Assembly: GCA_963724695.1 (NCBI GenBank)
Contig: CAVRVW010000003.1
Coordinates: 558,001 to 622,000 of the forward strand
Reading direction: 5' to 3'
DNA length: 64,000 bases
Source of the DNA: CAVQFD01 sp963724695
Lineage (GTDB): Bacteria; Acidobacteriota; Vicinamibacteria; Vicinamibacterales; CAVVIG01
Shown: positions 1 through 9,600 of the stretch, one piece after another
Layout of the letters: the number at the start of each line of letters is the position of its first letter
How positions within the stretch are numbered: the first letter of the stretch is position 1
The notes under the pieces: model-generated
What the model was told of the DNA's origin: nothing
The model's input: the letters and a program-made list of their open reading frames with translations, nothing else
Databases searched by the model: none
Translations under genes and position numbers: made by a program

Positions 1-197
1 AAGTGCTCGACGACCGGCGCCGTCAGCGATGCGCGACCCTCGAGCCCGGCCTTCATCAGTACGATGCGTCCGCGCGGCGAATCCATCTCCTGACCGAGCA
101 GCAGGTAGCTGGGACAGGTGGACAGGCAGAAGCCGCAGTGCACGCACTTGTCCATCAGTGGCGTCAGCGGCTCGAGCTCGGCGAAGGGCGTCGTCAC
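1..197 (-). CDS. glcF: Glycolate oxidase iron-sulfur subunit GlcF (N-terminal part, runs off the window)
   Basis: Only the first 65 or so residues are inside the window. They begin at a GTG (197) and read VTTPFAELEPLTPLMDKCVH and onward. A ferredoxin-type cysteine cluster (C-x2-C-x2-C-x3-CP, around residues 18-28) is followed by a stretch typical of GlcF/LutA-type two-cluster proteins (MDSPRGRI). GlcF is the 4Fe-4S subunit of membrane-associated glycolate oxidase and passes electrons from the flavin subunits to the quinone pool. The gene starts 3 bases after the glcE stop, so glcD-glcE-glcF form one minus-strand operon. The family assignment rests on the motif plus the neighbours. Confidence 0.85.
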   Translation of the reverse strand, partial: MTTPFAELEPLTPLMDKCVHCGFCLSTCPSYLLLGQEMDSPRGRIVLMKAGLEGRASLTAPVVEH

Positions 198-200
198 GGC

Positions 201-1401
201 TCAGAGGCCTCCGGGACCGCCGCCGGGGTTCAGAGTGCCGTGCGGATCGAACCGCGCCTTGACGGCCTGCATCAGCCCGAATCCGTTGCCCGCGTCGCCC
301 CAGGGACCAGCCAGCTGCATGACCGTCCGGTTCGCCGCGAGGATGACGGCGCTGCCGCGGCGCGGCTCGACAGCCCGGCGAATCGCCGTGATAGTCCCGG
401 CTTGAGCGTCGTCGGGCCGTCGAGGGCCACGTAGAACACACCCAGGACCGCGTGGCCGGCCGCGCGCCACCGGACACTCTGCGCCCGGGCGCAACGACTG
501 ACGATGTCGAGCATGGCGGCGACGTCGGTCGGCAGCACCGCGACCCTCAGGACCGCGTGCCCGTCGCCAGAGGTGCTGCTGGCGCCCCAGATGAGTGCTC
601 TGCGATCGCGCCACGCGGCTGCCTGGAGCGGCTCGTCAACGCGTGCGACCTGGAACCCCGCGTCGAGGCAGAACCTGGCAGCCGCCGACGCCTGGCGGTC
701 GGCCGCCGCCGCAGTGGTTTCGAACCGCAGGAGCAGACGGGGCACGGGGGCGTCGAGTTCGACGGCGGTCGGCGTGAGTGGCTGCGCCGCCAGCGCGAGT
801 GCGGCCCCGGCAAGCCGGCGGATCCCGTCCGATTCTCCGCCCGCCCACGTGACCGCCATCGTGATGGCGGCGCGGCAGGGGCACCAGCTTGAAGGTCGCG
901 CGCGTCACCACGGCGAGACAGCCGAAGGATCCGCAGACGAGCCGCGCCGAGATCGTAGCCGGCGACGTTCTTGACGACGCGCCCGCCCGCCTTGACCAGG
1001 CGTCCGTCGGCGAGCGCCAGATCGACGCCGATGATGAGGTCGCGCGGCGCCCCGTAGCGATGGCGCGCGGGACCGCTCTCGTTGGCGGCAACCATGCCGC
1101 CGATCGTCGACGTGTTCCGGCAGAGGGGATCGAGCGGCAGCCACTGGCCGGCCTGGGCCAGCCGCGCGTTGACTTCGGCGAGCGTGACGCCGGCCGAGAG
1201 CGTGGCCGTCAGGTCGCCGCCGCAGTGCTCGATGTCCCGCGGCAGGCCGGCCAGGGAGAGCATCGCATCCGCGCGGGCGGGCGGGGCCCCGCGGCCTCGC
1301 CTGGTACCGGCCCCCTGCGGCACGACGGCGAGGCGCTCGTTGTCGCCGCGGCGAGCATGGCCGCGAGCGTGGCGACATCGCCGGGGCTCGAGGACGGTCA
1401 T
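201..1401 (-). CDS. glcE: Glycolate oxidase FAD-binding subunit GlcE (frameshifted)
   Basis: The ATG (1401-1399) overlaps the glcD stop in TGATGA. The protein is recognisable only by joining four reading-frame segments. The first, about 1401-950, has the FAD_binding_4 stretch with STIGGMVAANESGPARHRYG and VKNVAGYDL. The second, about 950-870, contains CGSFGCLAVVTRATFKLVPLP. The third, about 860-400, is the C-terminal oxidase-like region. The fourth, about 375-201, ends NPGGGPGGL. Together they give the roughly 400 residues expected of GlcE, the accessory flavin-fold subunit of glycolate oxidase. Three single-base shifts are needed, so either the consensus is wrong here or the gene is decaying. 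Order and content of the segments are fully collinear with the family, which favours sequencing error. Confidence 0.8.
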
Positions 1402-2875
1402 CAGAATCGCTCGGCCAGGCCGGCGCGCTCGAGCGGATGCGCGCGATAGGGACCGGGCACCTCGCCGCAGAGCCGCGGCGTGGGAAACACCTTGCCCGGA
1501 TTGCAGAGCCCGGACGGATCGAAGGCGCAGCGCACGCAGCTGCATCGTGTCGAGGTCGTCGGCGCTGAACATCTCGGCCATGTACGCCTTCTTGTCGACA
1601 CCGACGCCGTGCTCGCCGGTGATGCTGCCGCCCGCCTCGATGCAGTAGGTCAGGATCTCGGACGCGACCTCTTCGGCGTGCTCGGCCTGGCCGGGCATCG
1701 GACTCGTCGTAGCAGATGAGCGGGTGCAGGTTGCCGTCGCCGGCGTGGAAGACGTTGCCGATGCGCAGCCCGGACCGTCGCTTCGAGCTCGCGGATTCGG
1801 CGCAGCACTTCAGGCAGCCGGGTCCGCGGCACGACGCCGTCCTGCACGTAGTAGTTCGGGGAGACGCGGCCCATGGCGGCGAAGGCCGCCTTGCGGCCCT
1901 TCCAGATCCGCTCGCGCGCGGCCGCGTCGCGCGCGATTTCGATCGTCGACGCGCCAGACTGCCGGCAGACCGTCTCGACGAGGGCGAAAAGCTCGTCCAC
2001 TTCCTCGCGCGGACCGTCGAGCTCGACGATCAGGACGGCGTCGGTGCGCGGAAAACCAGGGTGCACGGCGGCCTCGGCGGCGTCGATCGTCAGCCGGTCC
2101 ATCATCTCGACGGCGGCCGGCACGATCCCGCACGCGATGATGGCCGAGACCGCTGCGCCTGCCGCATCGATGGTGTCGAATCCCGCCAGCAGCGTCAGGA
2201 CGGCTTCGGGCCGCCGCAGGATGCGCAGCGTGGCCTTGGTGACGACCGCCAGCGTGCCCTCCGAGCCGACCAGCACGCCGAGCAGATCGAGCCCGGGCGC
2301 ATCGAGGGCTCCGCCGCCGAGCTGCACGATCTCGCCGTCGGGCAGCACCGCCTCGACGCCGAGGACGTGGTGCACGGTGAAGCCGTACTTCAGGCAGTGC
2401 GCGCCGCCGGAGTTCTCGGCGATGTTGCCGCCGATCGAGCAGACGATCTGGCTCGAAGGATCCGGCGCGTAGTAGCACCCGAAGGGCGCGACCGGCGCGT
2501 GATCTCCGAGATTGGTGACGCCGGGCTCGACGGTGATGCGGTAGTTCGGGATGTCGACATCGAGAATCCGGTTGAGGCGCGACAGCACGATCAGCACGCC
2601 GTCGGGCACGGGCAACGCGCCGCCGGACAGACCGGTGCCGTGGCCGCGCGCGACGAAGGGCACGCGTTCTGCCGTGGCAGAGCCGGACCACGGCCTGAAC
2701 CTCGGCGGCCGACGACGGCAGCACGACCGCGCCTGGGATGGCGCGCAGGTGCACGAGCGCGTCGGACTCGTAGGTCAGCAGGTCCGCCGTGTCGGTCAGG
2801 AGACCACGCGGCCCGACGCAGCTCGCGGAGCCGCTCCAGGAACGCCCGGTCAACGTGGCGGAAGGAGTCGGTCAT
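1401..2875 (-). CDS. glcD: Glycolate oxidase FAD-linked subunit GlcD (frameshifted)
   Basis: The start ATG (2875-2873) begins MTDSFRHVDRAFLERL and overlaps the upstream dehydrogenase stop by four bases (ATGA). The segments collected across frames match GlcD: LLTDTADLLTYESDALVHLR near the N-terminus, the FAD-binding core ARGHGTGLSGGALPVPDGVL, CSIGGNIAENSGGAHCLKYG, LVGSEGTLAVVTKATLR, then SITGEHGVGVDKKAYM and the C-terminal LCNPGKVFP. GlcD is the catalytic FAD subunit oxidising glycolate (or D-lactate) to the 2-oxoacid. Shifts are needed near 2820, 2660, 1690-1790 and 1540. The long central frame (1790-2660) is intact. Assignment to the GlcD/D-lactate dehydrogenase family is secure, substrate less so. 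Confidence 0.85.
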
Positions 2876-4113
2876 TCGTTGAGCTGGGGGATGATCCGCA
2901 GCCCCGTTGGGGCAAGCGGTGGCCCGACCACGCGAAGAATCGACCCCGCATAGTTCACGATGAACAGCTCGCCGTCGGAATCGACACCGAACGACGACAC
3001 GTTGCCGAGGGTCGCGCGGCCGCCGAGCATCGCCGTGTGCTCGATGAGATCCGAGGCCGTGGCCTCGCCGCCGCCGCCGACCGTGAGGGCAACGGACCAG
3101 ACGCGACCCGACACGAAGTCCGCGAAGAAGTAACGCCGCGGTAGCCGGCGCCGAGCCCTTGCCCACGGTACACGTATCCGCCTGTGACCGACGCGCCCGA
3201 AGATCGGTCGTACTCGAACATCGGATCGACCAGCGGGCCGAACGCCGGCCCCGGCGAGGTCACGTTGTTGTGGGCGCCTTCGCGGTTGGACCATCCGTAG
3301 TTGCGGCCGCCGCGGCCGGCGGGCTCGTAGTCGATCTCCTCCCACGCGCCCTGGCCCACGTCGCCGATGATCAAGGCGCCGGTGCCGCCGCGCGCCGGGT
3401 CGTCGAACGAGTACCGCCACGGATTCCGCAGGCCGAAGCTCCAGATCTCGGGCAGAGTGCCCGCCGGGCCCGCGTTCACGAACGGATTGCTCGGTGGCAC
3501 CCAGTACCCGTTGGGATCGTCGACGTTGACGTTGATGTCGATGCGCAGCATCTTGCCGAGCAGCTGCGTTGGGTTTTGTGCCCGGTGTTGCGGATCGTTG
3601 CCGGCGCCGCCGTCGCCGAGGCCGACGTACAGGAAACCGTCCGGGCCAAACGCCAGGTGTCCGCCGTTGTGGTTGGCGAACGGCTGGTCGATGATCCTCG
3701 TCGAACCGCCCCAGCGAAGATCGAGCCTGGACGCCGCGTCGGCGACCAGCGGATTGGCCGAACGCGTGAACCGGGCGACCACCGTGTCCCCCTGCACGTT
3801 GGTGAAGTTGACGTAGCACCAGCCGCTGGACGCGTAGTTGGGGGCGAGGGCCATCCCCAGCAGGCCCTGCTCCCCGCCCGAGACGGACGGATCCGCGGAG
3901 GTCGAGAAAGTCCTGCGCCAGCACCGTGCCCGCCGAAACGACGCGGATGCGCCCGCCCTGCTCGACGACGAACTGCACGTTGCGGTTGGTCGGATCCTGC
4001 ACGATCGCCACGGGCAGCGAGAACCCAGAGGCGTACACCGACGCGCCGATGGGCTGAGCACCGGCTGCGGAAGGCCATAGCATCGCGACGAGGAGACACG
4101 CCAAGGCTCGCAT
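2872..4113 (-). CDS. Secreted PQQ-dependent sugar dehydrogenase (glucose/sorbosone dehydrogenase family, frameshifted)
   Basis: The start at 4113 gives MRALACLLVAMLWPSAAGAQ, a classic Sec signal peptide. The mature part carries VVEQGGRIRVV, then in a second frame GEQGLLGMALAPNY, FANHNGGHLAFGPDGFLYVG, GDGGAGNDP, LLGKMLRIDIN and LRNPWRYSFD. It returns to the first frame at YFFADFVSGRVW and ends GLRIIPQLNE. These are blade motifs of the GSDH six-bladed propeller, which binds PQQ and oxidises aldose sugars in the periplasm. Two shifts, near 3885 and 3145, break the frame. The stop overlaps the glcD start, so it is translationally linked to the glycolate oxidase genes. A divergent gap of about 50 bp separates it from the plus-strand propeller gene. 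Confidence 0.85.
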   Translation of the reverse strand: MRALACLLVAMLWPSAAGAQPIGASVYASGFSLPVAIVQDPTNRNVQFVVEQGGRIRVVSAGTVLAQDFLDLRGSVRLGRGAGPAGDGPRPQLRVQRLVLRQLHQRAGGHGGRPVHAFGQSAGRRRGVQARSSLGRFDEDHRPAVRQPQRRTPGVWPGRFPVRRPRRRRRRQRSATPGTKPNAAARQDAAHRHQRQRRRSQRVLGATEQSVRERGPGGHSARDLELRPAESVAVLVRRPGARRHRRLDHRRRGPGRVGGDRLRARRPRRPQLRMVQPRRRPQQRDLAGAGVRPAGRSDVRVRPIFGRVGHRRIRVPWARARRRLPRRYFFADFVSGRVWSVALTVGGGGEATASDLIEHTAMLGGRATLGNVSSFGVDSDGELFIVNYAGSILRVVGPPLAPTGLRIIPQLNE

Positions 4114-4143
4114 GTCCGCATCGTAACCCAGCGAGGCGGAGGC

Positions 4144-5601
4144 TTGCGCTATCATCGGGGCACCGTGCCGAGGCGACCCCGATGGACGTTCGTCGCCGCG
4201 TGGCTCGCGCTCGCGTGTCTGCCCCTCGTTGCGTGCACCGGAGGCGACGGCCCGCCGTCTGCGCCTGTGCCTGGACCCGGCGGCGGCGTTCAAGTGAACG
4301 GCACCGAGCGGATGGGGTGGGAGCAGCCCGCGCCGAGCTTCGCCGAACTGCAGACCTACGGCTATCTCGCCTACGTGGACGATGTCCCTGTGGGCCTGCC
4401 GGGGGTGACCTGCGAGTCAAGTCCAGGCGTCAACGGCTTTCTCTGTTCGGCGCGCTTGCCGCCGATGACGCCAGGTCTCCACATGATCGCGCTGTCGGCC
4501 TACGTCGATCGAGGCAGCCGGTGGGAGGGTCCAAAGTCCGCTCCGCTGCAGGTACGGCTCGTGACGATGGCCACGAGCGTCGTCCCCACGACAGCCGACG
4601 CCGGCACCGGCACCCTGGTTCGACGCCTCACGACGCTCGACGGTGTCTTGCTTCAAGCCCACGTTGTGGCATCGGGGCTCGTGGACCCCACGGACCTGGT
4701 CGTCGTGCCCGATGGCCGCGTGCTGGTCGCCGAGCGCGCCGGACGCGTGCGCGTGTTCCGTGACGGGCAGCTGGCCGATCGACCGGCGCTGGTCTTGAGC
4801 GACGTCGAGGGTCCCGACGCAGGGGAGCTCCTCGCGCTCGCGATCGATCCAGAGTTCCAGGAGACCGCAGCCGTTTATGCCGTGTACACCACGCCGGCAG
4901 GGTTCCGGCTGGCGCGTTTCCACGCGGTGGGCGACGTGCTGCGCGATCGCGCCATCCTTCTCGACGGTGTCGAGGCCGGCGATGCCCGTCCCGGCGCGGC
5001 GCTCAGGGTCGGGCCCGACCGCAAGCTGTACGCCGCCTTCGACGACGGCGGCGATCCACACAAGGCGGGGGATCTCGGGGCGTTCAGCGGGAAGGTGCTC
5101 CGGCTCAATCTCGATGGCACCACGCCCGCTGACCAGCCAGGGAGCACGCCGGTGCTGGCTGCCGACATCAACCGGCCCAACAGCCTCGACTGGAGTCTCG
5201 ATGGCGCGACCCTGTGGGTCGGCGAACGTGATGCGGATGGCGCGGATCGACTGAACGTGATGGTCGCGGGAGCCCCCGGGGCTCCAGGCGTTATCGGCCC
5301 CGAAGCAAGGCCGGCGATGGCGCGCCGATACACGCTGCCGCAGGGCACCGGCGCCAGGGGTGCGGTTTTCTACTGGGGGCCGGCGATTCCAGCGTTCCAG
5401 GGCGATCTCTTCGTAGCCGCGGACACGGCCCGCGCGCTTCTTCGCGTGAGGTTCGAGAGTCCAGGCTCGAACACGATTGCAGCCACGGAGTGGATCCTGC
5501 GCGACGAGCTCGGCCCGATCCGCGGGGTCGCCGTCGCTCCGGACGGCGGCTTGTACTTCTGCACGGCGGACGCGCTCCTTCTCATCACGCCAGAACGGTA
5601 G
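4144..5601 (+). CDS. Lipoprotein with PQQ-sugar-dehydrogenase-like beta-propeller
   Basis: A 485-residue protein, with a TTG at 4144 or a GTG at 4165 (MPRRPRWTF) as start. The GTG gives a compact signal ending in a lipobox (LPLVAC) followed by a Gly/Pro-rich linker, so outer-membrane lipid attachment is likely. Residues about 40-150 form an Ig-like N-terminal segment. From about 175 on the propeller motifs appear: PTDLVVVPDGRVLVAERAGR, LALAIDPEF, GKVLRLNLDGT, RPNSLDWSLDGATLWVGER and GPIRGVAVAPDGGLYF. The fold matches glucose/sorbosone dehydrogenases, but the HNGGHLAFGPDG signature of the neighbour at 2872-4113 is absent, so catalysis is uncertain. It may be a binding or scaffold propeller. 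Confidence 0.7.
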   Translation: MRYHRGTVPRRPRWTFVAAWLALACLPLVACTGGDGPPSAPVPGPGGGVQVNGTERMGWEQPAPSFAELQTYGYLAYVDDVPVGLPGVTCESSPGVNGFLCSARLPPMTPGLHMIALSAYVDRGSRWEGPKSAPLQVRLVTMATSVVPTTADAGTGTLVRRLTTLDGVLLQAHVVASGLVDPTDLVVVPDGRVLVAERAGRVRVFRDGQLADRPALVLSDVEGPDAGELLALAIDPEFQETAAVYAVYTTPAGFRLARFHAVGDVLRDRAILLDGVEAGDARPGAALRVGPDRKLYAAFDDGGDPHKAGDLGAFSGKVLRLNLDGTTPADQPGSTPVLAADINRPNSLDWSLDGATLWVGERDADGADRLNVMVAGAPGAPGVIGPEARPAMARRYTLPQGTGARGAVFYWGPAIPAFQGDLFVAADTARALLRVRFESPGSNTIAATEWILRDELGPIRGVAVAPDGGLYFCTADALLLITPER

Positions 5602-5621
5602 AATGGCGGATTGGAGGTGAG

Positions 5622-6623
5622 GTGATCGACGCGCAGGACGATCGGCAGACGAGCGGCGTCATCAACTGCGCGGCGTACTCGGGCGGCAAGCGCATTGCCG
5701 ATCTGCCGATTTGCGATGTCAGCGAAGCCCTGCAGGAGCACGATCGTTTCGTCTGGATCGGCCTTTACGAGCCTGGCGAAGAGGTGCTGCGGCAGGTCCA
5801 GCGCGAGTTCGGCCTGCACGACCTCGCGGTGGAAGACGCCCTCGCGGCCCACCAGCGCCCCAAGCTCGAGCTCTACGACGGGTCGATCTTCGTGGTGCTC
5901 CGCACCGCGCAGCTCGACGGTGACCGGCAGCTGGAGTTCGGCGAGACCCATGTGTTCGTGGGGGAGCGCTACATCATCTCGGTCCGTCACGGGTCGCTCA
6001 AGTCGCACATCGGGCTGCGGGCTCGTTGCGAGGCCTCGCCGCAGCTCCTCGGCAAGGGACCAGGGTACGTCCTCTACGCCCTCATGGACTTCATCGTCGA
6101 CCAGTACCTGCCGATTGTGGAGGCGCTCGAAGAGCAGCTTCAGGAGCTCGAAGACCAGATCTTCAAACAGAAATTCACGCGCGACACCACCGAGCACATC
6201 TACCGGCTCAAACGCGACCTGCTCGGGCTCAAGCGAACGGTCTCACCGCTCGTGGACGTCTGCAACCGCCTGATGCGCTTCGATCTGGACCTCATCCCAG
6301 ACGACACACGCTTGTACTTCCGCGACATCTACGACCACGTCGTCCGGGTCAACGAGATGATCGACAACCTGCGCGAGCTGCTGACGACGGCGCTCGAGGC
6401 CAACCTGTCGCTCGTCTCCGTGTCGCAGAACGAAGATACGAAGCGGCTCGCCGCCTGGGCCGCGATTATCGCCGTCCCGACGATGATCGCCGGCATCTAC
6501 GGGATGAACTTCTCCAACATGCCCGAACTCCAGTGGGCGTACGGCTACTACGCCGTGATGGCCGTGATGGTCACGACCTGTCTCGGCCTGTGGTTCGGGT
6601 TCCGCAGATCCGGCTGGCTTTAG
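5622..6623 (+). CDS. corA: Magnesium/cobalt transporter CorA family
   Basis: 333 residues from a GTG at 5622, preceded by the strong ribosome site GGAGG at 5613-5617. The N-terminal cytoplasmic domain contains LHDLAVEDALAAHQRPKLEL, the usual CorA hallmark. A long helical stalk follows (FIVDQYLPIVEALEEQLQEL to about residue 265). Two C-terminal transmembrane helices come next, the first ending in the selectivity motif YGMNF and the second ending in a basic tail (FRRSGWL). CorA pentamers import Mg2+ or Co2+. No frameshift or unusual residue is seen. It follows the propeller gene by about 20 bases, so the two may be co-transcribed. Confidence 0.95.
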   Translation: MIDAQDDRQTSGVINCAAYSGGKRIADLPICDVSEALQEHDRFVWIGLYEPGEEVLRQVQREFGLHDLAVEDALAAHQRPKLELYDGSIFVVLRTAQLDGDRQLEFGETHVFVGERYIISVRHGSLKSHIGLRARCEASPQLLGKGPGYVLYALMDFIVDQYLPIVEALEEQLQELEDQIFKQKFTRDTTEHIYRLKRDLLGLKRTVSPLVDVCNRLMRFDLDLIPDDTRLYFRDIYDHVVRVNEMIDNLRELLTTALEANLSLVSVSQNEDTKRLAAWAAIIAVPTMIAGIYGMNFSNMPELQWAYGYYAVMAVMVTTCLGLWFGFRRSGWL

Positions 6624-6633
6624 GCAGACTGGG

Positions 6634-9600
6634 CTATCGGATCGTACCGACGCCGATCGCGTCCTTGATGAACGCGTGCTCCGCCCGGTGGAGGGTGACG
6701 AGGAAGGCTTCGGGCGTCTCGTCGGCCGCGTCCGGGAGGACGCGGACGGCGATGGTGCGGCTGAGCGCGCCCGCCGGGATGACGAGCGTCAACGGCGGAC
6801 TCGGGGGGACGCCGATGTAGTCCGCGCCGGCGCGTGCGGTGAGGTTGCTGGTCGAGTAGCTCACCCGCACATCGCGCTCCGACGGGCTGGACAACCGCAC
6901 GGTGAAGAGGAAGTCGGCGGTGCCTGCCGGCGGCTCGGACCCTGCGGCGTTGTCGATCGACAGAAACGCGAAGTCGTCGTCGAGGATCGTCGCGCGGCCC
7001 CTGGGATCGCCGAGCTGGGCGCCGGACGGGTTCGACAGGTCGAGGAAGAACGTCTGGTTGTCCTCGGCGATGCGATCGCCGCTGATCGGCACGAGCACCG
7101 TTCTCTGAATGGTGCCGGCGGGGAAGGACAGCGTTCCGGCGGTCGCCACGTAGTCCGAGGCCGCGAGTGCTGTTTCGTCAGCCGTGCCGAAGTCCACCTT
7201 TACTTCCTGCCCGGACGCGCGCGAGAGCCTGACCGAGAAGACCGCGTTGCGCGTGCCCGATGCGCCCTCGACGACGACCGTGTCGGAGACGAAGAGGCCC
7301 GGGAACGAGTCGTTGTCCACGATGGTGCCCACCGCCTGCCCATCGTCGATGAGGGCATTCGACGCGCCTGACAGCGTCACGAAGAAGGTCTCTGCCGCTT
7401 CGCTGAGCCGGTCCCCGGTTATCGCCAACGAGAGCGTCTGCGTCAGGGTTCCCGGGGGGAAGGTCAGCACGCTGGGGGGAAGCGGCACGTAGTCCACCTG
7501 CGCCGCCGCCGTGCCGCCACTCGACTGCGCCGTCACCGAGACCGTCTCGATCGAAGCGACCGACAGCGAGACCGTCAAACTCGCGGCGACCGACCCCGCG
7601 TCGCCTTCGACGATGCTGACGTCGCCGATCCTGAGTCCGGGCGCGACGCTGTGCGTGAGGCTTCCCGAGCTGGTCACGAAATCGTCGGCGCCGGTGTAGA
7701 CCGCCGTGACGAGGTGCTGTCCGAGCGAGAGCGACGAGGTGGCCAGGTTTGCGCGGCCGCCCGCGTCGAGAGGCACCGGGGCGCCAAGCGCCGCCCCTCC
7801 CTCCTCGAATCGCACGGCGCCATCGGTGACGGGTCCGCCGTTGCCGGTCACGAGCGCCGTCAGGGTCACCGGTTGGCCGAAGGCCGACGGGTTCCGCGAC
7901 GCCGAGAGCACCGTGGCCGTCGCCGCCGGCGCGGGCAGCGTGAAATAGGCGACGAGCGGGTCGTGATCGGACAGCCGCGACGCAGGCGTCGCCGCATTGG
8001 TCCGGTTCGACTCCGCGAAGTCCGCGTCGATTCTGGCGAACTGGATGCCGCCCGCGCTCAAGTACGGCAGGAGCGCCTGGCTCACGAGGGCGTGATCGAG
8101 CACCTGGGCGCTCCCCCGGAAGACGTAGGAGTACCGGTCGGAGGGCGGGACCAGATCGACGAGGTTGACGAGGTCGGGCTCCACGAGATCCGCGCTCGGG
8201 AGCATGACGGCCGAAGCCGGTGTCGGCTGCCCCTTGATCGTGCCGATGACGTCGACGTAGCCGTCGTTGAACTGGAAGGCGTTGTAATCGCCGATCGAGA
8301 TGATCCGCTCGGCCGGATTGGCGGACTGGCGCGCCTGAAGGAGGTTCGCCAGGAACTCGGCCTGCGCGCGGCGCTTGGTGCGCACCCTCTGACCATCGAC
8401 CGGATCGTCCACGCCGCTGAGGGATCGCAGGTGATTGACGATCACGGTGACCGGGAACGGCGCGCCACCCGGGCGCGGCGCCGTCGCGCGCAGGACCAGC
8501 GGCGGACGGTCGTTGAGCGTCTCGAGGACGCCCGTGCCGGGATTGGCAAACGTCGCCGTCCGACCTTCCTGCACGACATCGATCACCGATACCCGCGAGG
8601 ACTTGACGAGGAAGCCCACGTCGATGCCGCCGATGTCGTTGCCCTCCTCGAGGTACGCGACGTACCCGGGGTTGGGTGCGCCCCCGGCGGCCGTGTCGTC
8701 GTTGATGCGATCCGCGAGCGCCTGCAGCGTCGCCAGGTTCTCGACTTCCTGCAGGCCGATGATGTCCGGCGACCGGAGCATGGCCCGCACGATGAGCGAG
8801 GCCTTTCTCAACCGGGCTTCGAAGGCCGCCGGCAACAGGACCGGCTCGCCGCTGCCCACCGCGGGGTCGTTCGCAGTGTCGAAGAAGCGCTGCAGGTTGA
8901 ACGACGCGACCGTGAGCTCGTCCTGGCTGGGCGCGCGGACAGCCGACGGCGCCGCCCCGCGTCTCGCGACGACGAGCGGTGTGACCGGATCCTGGAGGAT
9001 CGTGTACGTGCGCCCGGCGAAGTCGAGCGGGCCCACCGCGCCATTGACAACGTCGCCGGCCGAGACCTCCAGCGTCCCCGCCGGGCCGACCTGGCCGTTG
9101 CTGTCCACCGCCAGCCGCTCCGGATTGCCGTCGAATCGCGGGGTGGAGGGGGCTCCTGCGGGCAACGGCTCGGGGCGTTCCAGGCCAGGCTCGCGGAACG
9201 GGCGCGCCACGCCCGTAATGACCGCGCCGAAGACGCCCGTGCTCGCCACGACGCCGGTCGGCTCGACCAGCGAGCCCTGCGTCGCCTGTGTCACGGTCAG
9301 CGCGCTCGCCTGGACGCGCATTCCCTCGAACCGCTCGAGCTGTTCCAGCCCGCCGCCCGGTTGTGTGTTCGCCGCGGTCAGGAGGATCGGTGCCGGCAGC
9401 ACCAGCCCCGTGGCCAGCCCGGTGACCGTGGCGTTGACCAGCTCGGTCTGCGGCGGGCTGCCGGGATCGGATGTCGGCACGAACTCGGCGACCGTGCCGA
9501 CGACGTCCACGAGATTTCCGACCGCCGCGGCCGATGGAATGGCGTTGGCGCTCGTGAACACGAACAGACCTTCGGAGGTCGTCGGGTCGGCGTCCGCGGC

